Assembly (NCBI RefSeq): GCF_040712315.1
Contig: NC_134015.1
Coordinates: forward strand, 12,854,945-12,918,944
DNA from: Castanea sativa
Taxonomy: Eukaryota > Streptophyta > Magnoliopsida > Fagales > Fagaceae
Length of the DNA stretch: 64,000 nt
Direction of reading: 5' to 3'
Under the pieces are notes generated by a model. That model saw nothing but the letters and a program-made list of their open reading frames with translations, was not told the origin of the DNA and did no database searches. Positions 35,121 to 46,007 of this stretch are shown here, piece after piece (within the stretch, counting starts at the first letter, position 1; every line of letters begins with the position of its first letter). The position numbers were made by a program, and so were the translations under genes.

Positions 35121-36748
35121 TATTATATTTTCTCGTATAATGCGTGAATTTGTGACTACTATATATAACTTATACATGAATTGCGTATATAAGATTATTT
35201 AATTTTATATCAAGTAAATCTTTATGTTAAACCACCAATTTAGTCTAAGCATTTTGTTAACAATGACCTCTTTTATACATCATATTGATTAGAATTAATA
35301 ATCTCTAAACATTTAAATTCATATTTTTTGTTAAATAAATTAAAGATTACAATGTCAAAATATACTCATAGTTTTAAAAATTATGAAACATATAAAAATT
35401 CAATCAAAATTTAAATAGTTTAAATAAAAACGTCCCTTTACATGTCTAAAAACAAGTCAATATAAGAAAAATATAAAAATAAAATAAACTAAAAAGAAAG
35501 CTTTAATTTTCATAGACAAATGCAATAAAAAACTCTAACTTCGATCCACTTACTAAGATTAAATTTGCAGTTGTCCTTTCTTAATGAAAATAAAAGAATA
35601 CAAACATAGCTTCATATCTCACTTATCGAATTGTAAATATTTTTTTAAAAAAATATTTTTTGAAAATAAGGATAGTTTCAATTAAAGAGTATTATTTTTT
35701 ATAAATATTTTTATTTATCTATTTTTAGAAACATATATCATGAATATACTTTAATTTAATGAGCTAGTTTAAGATAATAAGAATAATAAGATGATGAAAA
35801 TAAATGCAGTGAAGCAATTACCGTGAGGATGATTATGTTTCACTGTTAATTTAGTGAGGGTACCGAAGGGAGGCACAGCGTAATTCAGGCAATCATACAT
35901 CCCTCATGTTTGTCTTGCATCTACAACAGTGAAGCTACTACATGTTTGAGGCACAATCTCTAAGGCAACATCATATATTTGTAATTTAGGCAGTGTTATT
36001 ACGCACATTTCTTTTTTTGAACTGGCATAAGTCATGGTTTCAGTTCAAAAAATAAATTATGTAAGATATGTGCAATAAAATGTGTGAAATAATAATTACC
36101 CTTGTAAGTTAGGTCCAATGTAATCACTTACGCACTAAGAGAGCTGATAAAAATCAGTCTTTTTGTAAGAAAATATTATTTCGTGTGTGTTCTAATAAAT
36201 ATTACTGTTTACTCAAAAAGAAAAAAATGTTTATTTCACATTAGTTGTGTGTGTCTAGTGTTCGCTGTTTACTGTGTAGTTGTATTTTGGTTATGTAATG
36301 TATTATAAACTTGGTTTAAAATACTAGTATTATTATTTTTGTATGTGTTCTAATAAGTATCATTGTTTACTCAAAAAAAAAAAAAAAAAAAAGTAAGAAA
36401 ATATTAAAGCAACATCTATTCATTGTCTGAAATGGGGATCAATATTTTTTTGGTAAGCAAGAATTTTATTACTAATGAGCTACCTCATGAAATGAACACA
36501 CAAGGTAGCCTAAAAAATACATCAAGTATTACATGCAAACCAAAGTGAATCAATGAAATCTGTGACAGTACTACTAGAACTAAGACCCATTAAATTTGAC
36601 TATTCATCAAATGTCTAACCAGGTAACTGAATGTGAGAATGTTTATTCATTGACAGGTCCATTGGCCCAATTAAGTGCCATTAATTAGTTTCATACTGTA
36701 CAAAATAACCAAACTTTTGGTTGGAATAACTCCACTTGGGTACGTATC
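35121..36748. other. AT-rich spacer
   Basis: No gene seen. At 36440-36475 TTTTTTTGGTAAGCAAGAATTTTATTAC looks like the antisense of a LINE 3' end with its poly(A), but no LINE coding region follows. An A-run of about 20 lies at 36372. Confidence 0.4.
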
Positions 36749-37080
36749 TCAAATTACTAGTAGATATGGCTTAATTAACTCCACAACTTTGACTGCAAGA
36801 TTGCCAAAGGAAACAGAACATCCAGTCATAACCCATTTGAATGTGAGCATGGAACAAAAAGTCTGGCAATCACAGTGCTTGGGAGTAAGGCCAGCCCATA
36901 CAACAACGTCTGAAGTCATCAAGCATTCGATGCATTCATCGGCCCCAAGATATTATACTTTACCAAGATTAAGCTTAACACAATTTTTATTTAAAACAAA
37001 AATTGCTGAAATGACATCGACATCAGCTGGATATTGCTTTTCCAACCACGACACCAGTAGCACCTTTTCTGTTGCCTCAC
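36749..37080 (-). pseudogene. Mannose-6-phosphate isomerase gene fragment, decayed
   Basis: Behind an intact acceptor-like CCTGTTTCTCAG, the minus frame from 37080 reads a block including LEKQYPADVDVISAIF, then YLGADECIEC and AGLTPKHCDCQTFCSMLTFK. These are the conserved core of plant phosphomannose isomerase (fructose-6-P to mannose-6-P; mannose and ascorbate supply). The frame contains a TAA at 36953-36955, about nine expected residues are missing between LGA and ECIEC, which removes the EPH zinc-site motif, and similarity stops after SMLTFK. The retained acceptor shows a DNA-level copy, not a processed one. A 183-codon plus-strand frame (36675-37226) overlaps it and is its shadow. Confidence 0.7.
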
Positions 37081-38239
37081 CTGAGAAACAGGGGGATGTC
37101 TTATCAATCGTCAAATATATGAAAGGAAAAACAAGTCGGGAGCATGAAAAAAATTCTCTTTCTGCTTGTCATGCTCGCAATAACAGGTTGATCAGAGGCC
37201 AAATGCCATCACATCTAAATTGCTGAAAATTGAAGTTTATTTACATAAAGCAGAGTGTATTGAAGGATGGAGAGCTAGTAATAACAACTTAATTTAATGA
37301 CGGGAAGTTTAGAACACATAAGGGACACATAGGGTGTAGCTGATCCACTATGGGTTTGAAAAATTGCATATACAAAATTGCTCAATTTACAGTGGCATAA
37401 CTTAATCCTTTCTCTCTTGATATATATATTAGGTGTGCAATTATGCATGAGTGTATCTATAATTTTATATATGAGCTTCGTAATTGACATTGACCAAATC
37501 AATGTTGTGATAATCGAACATGACAGAAGTTTTTATTAAATAGTGTTAATATGTAGTAGGAAGGAGCATCTTCTCAAAGGTTAACTATAACAGTGAAACC
37601 ATTCTATAGATAACAGCATAAGGTCTTGAAGAACAATTATAGAACTACAAACATAACAAAGGAAATCATAAAAAAGTGAAATTTTGCAACTAACCTGACC
37701 TTCCATTGCAGACAACTTTTTCATATTGGATATCACTTCCATTATCATCTATTTGCCATGAGTTAGATGAAAATTGACAGCGAAACAGACTTTACTTTTT
37801 CCTCCCCATCCTGCTCATCAATATGCAAGATGGTCTTGCAACTGCACTACCAACCAACTCTAATATCTCAAGAACAGTACAAAGCACACCCTTATGCTCC
37901 TAGGAAGGCAATAGCAATTTGCTCCAAGTAAATGATTTTGAGTTTAAAAGTCATCAATATGTGTGCATGCATAGAATATAAGTAAGCTTTAGCTCAGCTA
38001 CTAGGGATTACCATATCTTCTACTACAGTGGTCATCTCTTACACTTCATATATTTATAAGATCACATCCTTTGCGCCTCAAAACAGTACAATCAAAGGGA
38101 GAAAATTTTGGGGACCTGGAAGCAGAGAGAGAAAGGTTCCTGATTAATTAATTTTCAATCCAGCAACTTCCTTTCTTGTTTGTCATATAACCTCCTGGTA
38201 GCAAATAATTATCTACAAATTCATTCATTAAATCAGTTC
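37081..38239. other. Spacer downstream of the PPR gene
   Basis: Holds the 3' UTR of the minus-strand PPR gene near 38000-38239. At 37705-37790 the minus strand reads a short coding-like block ending in a donor-like AATGGAAG|GTCAGG, which may be another gene scrap; I could not identify it. Confidence 0.35.
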
Positions 38240-39790
38240 TCAATGTTCCACTGCTCTGTTTCTTCTTCTGTCTCTCGTAGCCATTCTCTGCCCATACCTC
38301 TCAAATATATCTGCCAAATCAACTGACCCTACCTCTCTCAATTTCTTTGCCACCTCCTCAAACATAACAACACCCTCCTCATTTGAATAATACTTCAAAA
38401 ACTTATTGTAATCAAATCTGGGAACCTCAAGCCCTTTCCTTAAACTCCTCTCTACATACTTTGTGGCTTCTAAAGACTTTCCCGCCTTAACCAAACCACC
38501 AACAAAAATAGTTTCAAAATTCACAAGTGGGTCAGTTCCCTTCCTTCCTCTCTTCCCCAGATGCCCTTGCAATAACATTATGTAGGTATGCATTGTAGGC
38601 TCACACCCTCTCTTTATCATCTCCCTAAACACTTGTGTTGCTTCACTTGCCCTTCTTAACTTCAAAAGTCCTTTTATCAACCCATGGTACACATTGATAT
38701 CCGGTTTCTCAATCCCTTCCACAATCCTATAAGCCTCTCTAACTCTCCCTCTTGCCAAAAGCCCATATATAAGCGATCCCAATGTTAGATTATCAGCCTG
38801 AGCCCCTCTCTCATGCATTTCTTCAAACAACATGTACGCTTGTGCAATCTTACCCCTTTTGCACATCCACTCAATCACAAGCCTATAAGTTGAAAGACCC
38901 AAATCATCAATTCTTTTTGTCCTCATCATCTGGAATAACTTCAATGCCTCATCATACCTATTAATCTTGAAGAGGGATTCCATCATTTTCTCAACCGCAT
39001 CAATATCAGGCTGGAACCCCTCATCCAACATCAAATTCCAAACCTTTGAAGCCTCAACCAAATCACCCACATCACAAAAACCCTGTATCAAACACTTATA
39101 AGTAACCCCACTTGGCCTTATCCATTCTTTCAACTTGGACACAACAAACTTGGCCTCCTCAACAAGTCCATTCCCACACAAAGTCTCAACCACCTTATTC
39201 AAAGTCTCCAAGCTATACTCATACCCACATGCATTCATAGAGTGAAAAAACTCCACACACCTTTTCAACTCCCTTGCTGTTGCCAAGGTGTTGAGCGCAA
39301 TCCTAAAAGTCTTCTCATTGACAAGACGACGTCGTCCCATCTCATGGAGAAGCTCCCAGAAAAGCTCAATGTTGCGTGATTTTCCAATCACGTCAAGCAA
39401 CTTGTTGAAGGAGACAGAGGTGTGAGTGAAATGTGAAAGTGAATTGGCTTCTGTGTATTGAAAGAAGCGGTAGACAGGTCGCCATGAGTAAGGGAACTTG
39501 TTGCAGACTTGGAGGAAGAACTCGTGGGTGAGGTGGTTGTCTTGGTCGAATTGTGACTGGCAAGTGTGGAGCTTGGAGTGGAGTCTTGGGTCTGGTGAGT
39601 CTTGTTGCTGGTAGAGGATGGTGCAGACTCGGAGTAGGTGATCCGGGTTGGGTGGCGAAATGGTGGTAATGGGCTTGGAAGGTTGTGGTGGGTGAGTATG
39701 GTTGGTGCTTAATAGATGAAGGTGGTGGTGGTGGTGATGATGGACGAGGTTTATGATGGATTTAGTGGGTGCTATTCGTTTCACTATCAT
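38240..39790 (-). CDS. Pentatricopeptide repeat (PPR) protein, organelle-targeted
   Basis: An intronless frame of 516 codons, as usual for plant PPR genes. From about residue 125 to 440 it is built of degenerate 35-residue P-type repeats; the clearest are TYKCLIQGFCDVGDLVEASK, TYRLVIEWMCKRGKIAQAYM, VYHGLIKGLLKLRRASEATQ and the TYIMLL unit that follows. Such proteins bind single-stranded RNA and act in processing, stability or translation of organelle transcripts. The N-terminus is basic and Ser/Thr-rich and suits a mitochondrial presequence; it carries a His7 run from CAC/CAT repeats. There is no E, DYW or SMR domain, so editing or nuclease activity is not expected. The sequence recalls Arabidopsis At1g26500, a weak memory-based match. 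The target RNA cannot be read from the sequence. Confidence 0.93.
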   Translation of the reverse strand: MIVKRIAPTKSIINLVHHHHHHHLHLLSTNHTHPPQPSKPITTISPPNPDHLLRVCTILYQQQDSPDPRLHSKLHTCQSQFDQDNHLTHEFFLQVCNKFPYSWRPVYRFFQYTEANSLSHFTHTSVSFNKLLDVIGKSRNIELFWELLHEMGRRRLVNEKTFRIALNTLATARELKRCVEFFHSMNACGYEYSLETLNKVVETLCGNGLVEEAKFVVSKLKEWIRPSGVTYKCLIQGFCDVGDLVEASKVWNLMLDEGFQPDIDAVEKMMESLFKINRYDEALKLFQMMRTKRIDDLGLSTYRLVIEWMCKRGKIAQAYMLFEEMHERGAQADNLTLGSLIYGLLARGRVREAYRIVEGIEKPDINVYHGLIKGLLKLRRASEATQVFREMIKRGCEPTMHTYIMLLQGHLGKRGRKGTDPLVNFETIFVGGLVKAGKSLEATKYVERSLRKGLEVPRFDYNKFLKYYSNEEGVVMFEEVAKKLREVGSVDLADIFERYGQRMATRDRRRNRAVEH

Positions 39791-42545
39791 TGAGGGAGAC
39801 TATCTTGTTCACGATTTGCTTGAGCAGACTGCATTGAAATCACATTTTGTAGTGTCAAAATGGAAATTTTATCAAACCAATTATAACATAAACTGAAATT
39901 GACTTACTAAAAACACACATTGATGTTTGTTACACATAACATTAAGCTATAAAGTTTCTATGCAAAAGTCACCTTAATAAAATTCATGGTAAAAAAACCC
40001 TTCTACAAACTAGCATTTCAACTTGTAGAAGCTTCCCTAAAACAAAAGGGGCCCAATGGACATCACAATGCCTATCAGCAGTCTAAGCTTCCAGTGAGTT
40101 TTCAGACCTTGAATACTTGGAATTGAAAAAAGCCACAGATGGAATCGGACTGAAAACAATAACGCATAAAACTCTTTCAAATTCAAGGCACTTCAATTGG
40201 CACACCATTATTAATAACAAAGAGAATGAAAACCCTTTAAAATTACTACCATAAGCAAAGTTTGGAAGCTTTTCTTTTTGATTTTCCTGCAGTTTCTGAG
40301 CAACCAAACAAAGGAAACAAATGAGAGAGAGATAGAGGCAGATTAGTACCTGGAAGTAGAACGAGCTTAAAGTGATGGAAGTTTGATCAACCAATGTAGT
40401 TGAGAAGTTGAGCTTGAGAATGATGGCTACGGGGGTTTGATGGTGCACAAAGACAGAAAGAGAGAGAAGCAGCAGAAAATTCAGTGGGTCAGGTTTTTTA
40501 TTTATTTATTTATTTTTTTACTATGATTGATTTCACAGACTAGAGCATTCCCATCAGGCTAGTTAAATTAGCATTTGGGGAAGAAAATAGCTAAACCCAC
40601 ACAAATCTGCAGTGCATCAGCCTCCTCAAACTAGCATAGAGAAGTAGTGCTTGAACTTTGAACATTATCTCGTTATTATTGTTGAGGGTACAATTGTTTT
40701 GATAAATTGTTGAGGGTACAATTAATCGCTATTGTTAAAAAAAAAAAAAAATCAGCCGTTTATTCAATTGCACTCTCTCTCTCTCAAGGTCCGATCCACA
40801 TAGATCAGCGGTAGTTAATTTGTTGCTGGTGGACTGGTGGTGGTGCAAGGTGTTGGAGCTTTGACTGGTTTATGATTTGGGTTGAGTTTTGTTGGGTTGC
40901 ATCTAAAGATGCTGGTTTGCATTCCTTTTCCTCATTCTGGGTTTGAAGGTGCATAAGTTGAGTGAGGAAGAGTGTAAATGCTTCAGAACGAGGACAAAGT
41001 TCCACAAAATGTTTGATATGAGGACAAGATTCCATTCTTTTCATTGAATTAAAAAAAAAAAAAACTTCTTCCGTTTATTTTCACAGGGCTTTGTTCCTGG
41101 TACAAAAATCATACCCTATGCTTCTACCAAAGAAAAAAGGCTACAACTATAATGTTTCACTACCAAAGTTTCTCATAGTCATTTCTTCAAACACATTGCA
41201 TACAACTTACAGCCTAACAAAAATTGAACAAGTTATCGTAACGCCACAAAATTTATAACTCCCAATACCAAAGTTTCTCATAGTAACTTGTTAGGACACA
41301 AAGAAACAATCAACAAACACTCACCTCGCAGTAGCTTCCCGATTCTCTGCTTACTACTTTTGCGACTTCTGCACTGCGAAGGTGAAGAAGACTGAAGAGA
41401 GCGCAATCGGAAATAATAAAATCAGAATTTCTAACGTCTAGCATTTGACACGTCATTTAAAACTAACAATAACTTCTTAACCTAGAGCCAAAGTTAACGT
41501 TAGTTTAGTTTTTATACCGTTAATAACTCTAAATTGTCGAATTTAAGGAGGGAAGGAAGAGAAACCTTCGATAATAAATTGTTAAACTGGTTTACTGGTT
41601 TTAATCCAACTTACCACTGATATTATTTTTTTATTTATCAATAATAAATTACACTTAAAATATTTTATTTTTATTCAAGTAAATATTCTAAATTAATGTT
41701 GTCAAAAAATTTGTAACTAACATTTTCTTATCAAATTTATTCTTTTTTTTTTCCTTTTATTTTGTGATTTAATGATTTTTTTTTAAAGCTTTGTTAAGTT
41801 TTATTGTTGTGCATACATGACTGGAGAGAGCCAATAATGCAGGTGGACACATCTTTCTTGACTGCATATACTATTTCATATTGAAAGGATGAACTTATAA
41901 TTAGGGCTAGTTCAACAACTTTGGGACCCTTAGGGCAAAAATTTCAAGTGAGATATTTTTTATATTTAAATATTAATTAAATAATATTTATTGAAATTTT
42001 TTTATTTAAAATCTATTTAAAATAATATTAATCACTATAATACAAATGAGTTGATATGGTATATATCAAATTATTAATTGGTGTGATAACTTATAATAAT
42101 TTTTTTTTTTTTTTGAGAAGGATAACTTATAATAATTGATTAAGTAAAAGTTGCATAAGAAAAAAAAAAAAAAAGAGGTAAAAGATATAGTGGGTGTGTG
42201 TATACATTAGGTGTGGGTGTGAGTGGGTTAGTGTATGACCGTGTGCTGAGTTGGGGGTAGCTGTGAAGTGTGAACTATGGACTTATGGCCTTGTGCGGAA
42301 TCAAGATGTGCACTAATGTGGTATGTGGGCAGATTGTGCAGTGTTATGTGCACTGTGTAGTGTTGTCCTATCAAGCTGTGTGCACTATGCAATGTTGTGA
42401 GCTATGCAAGACCAGCATACTTCCTATCAATCAATCAAATTAAAAAATATAATTTAAAATATTTAAATTGAATAAAAAGCAAACTCTTGGATCTTGAATA
42501 TTGGAAAGACAAAAGAGGGAGAGAGGGCCAAAAGGATTACCTCTG
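39791..42545. other. Upstream region of the PPR gene and spacer
   Basis: On the minus strand a donor-like TACTTCCAG|GTACTA at about 40350 could end a 5' UTR exon of the PPR gene. At 40546 GAGCATTCCCATCAGG resembles a PIF/Harbinger left end without a partner. A 79-codon minus frame (40805-41044) has mixed composition but no recognisable family. A TG-rich stretch lies at 42187-42400. None is strong enough to call as a gene. Confidence 0.35.
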
Positions 42546-42759
42546 TTAGAGCATCCACAGCAGTGGAGCTAAAAATTTAGCTTTTTAGCTCCACCAAAAG
42601 TTACTTTATCTATTTTACCTATTCACTTTACAAAACATGCTGCAACAGTGGAGCTATTTTAGCTTTTAACACAATAAAATAATATAAACATCACAATAAA
42701 ATAATATATCCACTACAATAAAATATTATATTCATTACAATAAACAACCATCACAACTA

Positions 42760-43060
42760 CCCGCAACCGCTACCATCGACTCTTCCACCGCCACCGCAAT
42801 CGCTACCACCACCGCTACCGCTGCCGCCACCGCCGCCGCTGCCACTGCCGCCGCCGATTCTTCCACCACCGCAACTGCCACCGCCACCGCAGTCGCTACC
42901 GTCACCACTACCACCAACACCGATTCTTCCACCACCGCGGCTGCCACCGCCACCGCAGTCGCTAGCGCCACAGCCACCGCCACCACTACCACCAACACCG
43001 ATTCTTCCACCACCGCGGCTGCCGCCGCCACCGACCCTTCCACCACCGCCCAAATTATAC
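42760..43060. repeat. GC-rich CCACCG-type minisatellite
   Basis: About 300 bases of CCGCCACCG-like triplets arranged in longer copies: blocks with GATTCTTCCACCACCGC at about 42855, 42920 and 42998, each followed by GCTGCCACCGCCACCGCAG or close variants. It lies between the left TIR and the transposase 3' end. Translation in any frame gives Gly- or Ala/Val-rich nonsense. It contrasts sharply with the AT-rich flanks. Confidence 0.85.
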
Positions 43061-43304
43061 TTATACATTTTTTTTTTTTTACTAAAACAATTTCTCAATC
43101 ATCATGATAACGTAACAATAATATTTTATTTTAACTCCAAATTATATATATACAAAACTCAAACTAAATTATGAAATAGAGGAACTTTATAATAAAACAT
43201 ATAAAATAAAACACATATTATAGCTGGAACAATGTAGTCCATAGATTACTCATATACATAACTCAAACTAAATTACAATAAAACTCACACACTCGCACAA
43301 GTTC

Positions 43305-44553
43305 CTACGACTCGCCATGCAATTGCCATAAATGTTCAACAAGGTCCTTCTGGAGTTGAAAATGAATGTCTCGGTCTCTAATGCGTCCATACCTCTCAAT
43401 GCATGACAGAAATTCATCATTTTGTTCATGTAACACTTGCATAGGAGGATTATCCACTCCATCAATTTGTTCATAATCCAAATTTACCACTTCATTATCA
43501 TCCCGTTCATCTTCAACAATCATGTTATGGAGAATTATACACGCTTTCATGATCTTTTGGAGTGTTTCAAGAAGGAAAAAGCGTGCAGGTCCACGGACAA
43601 TTGCGAAACGTGCTTGAAGCACTCCAAATGCACGCTCAACATCCTTCCTATGCGCCTCTTGGGTTGCTGCAAATAATTTTCGCTTAGGTCCTTATGGAGA
43701 TGGGATTGTTTTCACAAATGTTGCCCACTTTGGATATATGCCATCAGCAAGGTAATATCCCATTGTGTAGTCATGACCATTGATTGAGTAATGTACTGCA
43801 GGACCACGTCCTTCAGCAAGTTCATTAAATACATGAGACCGCTCTAACACATTAATATCATTATTTGACCCAGGTAACCCATATCCAAAGATCATATGAT
43901 GCTACTGCCTCCAAAACAATAGTAGGCTCACGAATATGACCACAATATTGACCTTTCCATGCAGATGGACAATTTTTCCACTTCTAATGCACGCAATCAA
44001 TTGAACCTAACATACCTGGAAAACCTCGGCGTTCGCCATGAGCTAACAGTCTAGCAATGTCTTCATTGTTTGGCTTTCTTAAGTATTCCTCAGAGAAAAC
44101 ATCAATTACCGCAGTAACAAATTTTTTCAAACTTTCTAATGCAGTAGTTTCTCCAATCCGCACATATTCATCTAGCAAATCCCCCGATACTCCATACGCA
44201 AGCATTCTAAGTGCAGCAGTTATCTTTTGTAATGAGAATAAACCAAGTTTGTTGGCACTATTTCTTTTTTGGACAAAGTAAGAGTCATGAGCTTCTACCT
44301 TAGATTGAATACGGAGAAAAAGAGAACGCTTCATCCGAAATCTCCTACGAAATAAAGCGGGTGGATATACTGGCGTGGGAGCAAAGTAATCAAGAAAAAT
44401 CCTCTCATGGCCTGCCAAATGATTACGTCGAATAGAGCGACGACGTTTAGGTTGTGATGTTTCCATAACATGTTCTTCAATTATCTCATCCTCATCTGAG
44501 TCATCAAGAAGCAACTTGTACAACAAAGAGCGATTCATGGATGCAACCTTCAA
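43305..44553 (-). pseudogene. PIF/Harbinger transposase, broken
   Basis: Three minus-strand pieces in order (43984-44553, 43692-43895, 43305-43622) make one DDE transposase. The acidic residues sit in GSIDCVH (near 43990), SNNDINVLERS (near 43860) and KDVERAFGVL (near 43640). An N-terminal RRRFRMKRSLFLRI helix region precedes them. Damage: TAG directly after SIDCVH, where the family has Trp; a short deletion and frameshift near 43893 just before GLPGSNND; and TAA at 43695-43697 before GPKRK. The enzyme would excise and paste the element into TTA sites, but this copy cannot encode a full protein. The start could be the Met at 44553 or at 44538. Confidence 0.9.
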
Positions 44554-44975
44554 GACAATTGAAAAACAATTATTACTATAGATCCAAGATTAAAAAGTCA
44601 AGTGACATATTGAATATAACAAATTTACGCATAAGCCACAACAAATTGAATATAACCAAAATATTATAAAATACTTTAAATTTTACTTGCTCTAATTTCT
44701 ATCAAAGCATCAGCAGCAACAACAACAACTCAGCAAAACAACAACAACTTGCTCTCATTTCTATCAAAGCAAAACAAGATAAACAATAAATTTAAAAGTT
44801 TACTACCAAAATACTATAAATTTTAAGGCACTACAAAATACTACCAAAATATCATAAATTTAAAAGTTTACTACCAAAATACTTAAAGGCCTACAACCAA
44901 AATACTTAAAGGCTTACATAAGCCACTACAAAATACATAAAGGCCTAAGCTACATCCAAAATACAATCAAACCCA

Positions 44976-46007
44976 TTAATTACGTGAACTTCGTTTTGCC
45001 ATGATTTCCTCTTGGAGCTGTTCATAAAAAGCTTTTTGTGCTCCGGTCAAGCCACTTGTATCTTTCATCATGATTCTCTCCTCCTCTAACATAGATTGCA
45101 TCTCAAATTTTTTCTTCTCAATCATGACTTTTTCCTTCTCAATCTCTCAATAACCATTTTTTCCTCTTCCAATCGAGTTGCATCCTCAATAAATTTCATT
45201 TTCTTAATCAAATATTCCCCTACATCTTTTCCGGTGGCTTTGTTCCTTCGGTTGGCTTTTTCGGCCTTCTTACCAATTGGCCTCTCAAGATTGCAACCGT
45301 CACCAAGTCCGGACCCACAATCCCCTTCGCCCCCTTCGCCAATAGATGTTGACTCTGGAGTTGGAGGCACGGATGCTCTTGATCTTCCATTAAGATTGGC
45401 AAACTTTGGTTGGTCCTTTAACATGAGCCAACAATGCTCAAGAAGAAAGGGTTTTAGGTGTATCTCCAAAAACAAAGCCTTCGCATTGATAATCTAAAAA
45501 AATATATATATAACATGATTAGAATCTTCAAACTATTGATAAATGTGTATATTAACACTAATGCAATATAATTTATACCTGATCTTGTTCGGTTATACCA
45601 CTTTTATGAAGTGCGTTAACTTTAGCTATGCACCCTGCAAACTTATTTGTCCTTTCACTGATCAATCCCCAACGACTTAACAAGGAGGTAATAGTACGTG
45701 TGTTACCGGATTTATTGTACTGCGTGAAGTATTCCCAAACTTTTTGACGAAATGTAGCTTGTGTTTTTTCATTACTGCTTACGGGATCAACACTAGTATT
45801 AAGCCATGCTGACACTAAGAGTTGATCTTCCTCTACACTAAAGTTAGCACCCCGTTTTCCTTTTGTAGAAGAGGCATTCTCAATTTCAGGTGGAGAATCA
45901 GAAACTGACACAGGAGTATTTTGAGATGTTCCTAAAATTTGTGAGTCAATTTCTATATCCCCATTCATGATACCCGTGTAATATGGTAGGTCCCTACATG
46001 ACTCCAT
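44976..46007 (-). pseudogene. Harbinger ORF1, Myb/SANT-like DNA-binding protein, frameshifted
   Basis: Exon 1 (45579-46007) has an acidic, Ser-rich start and a trihelix/SANT region from [14 protein letters not shown] to [13 protein letters not shown]. An intron (45494-45578, GT-AG) joins exon 2, which starts at 45493 and holds [16 protein letters not shown] and a basic [15 protein letters not shown] stretch. Near 45145 the frame shifts; the true C-terminus continues in another frame, through the [13 protein letters not shown] segment, to the stop at 44976. In this superfamily ORF1 partners the transposase and binds the element ends. Plant genome annotations often list such genes as glutathione S-transferase T3-like or NAM-associated proteins. 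Confidence 0.8.

Noticed and set aside
34786..35202. 138-codon frame as a gene
   Set aside because: It lies in the solo LTR and runs across its right border into the flank.
36675..37226. 183-codon plus-strand open frame
   Set aside because: It overlaps the minus-strand isomerase fragment; the conserved motifs are on the minus strand, so this frame is a shadow.
40083..40448. 121-codon minus-strand frame upstream of the PPR gene
   Set aside because: A donor-like site inside it suggests untranslated leader sequence; no recognisable domain.
40805..41044. 79-codon minus-strand frame as a small protein gene
   Set aside because: Composition is protein-like, but there is no family match, splice partner or clear promoter.
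42735..43098. Gly-rich and Ala/Val-rich open frames
   Set aside because: Both come from the CCACCG minisatellite; the frames mirror the repeat and match no gene.
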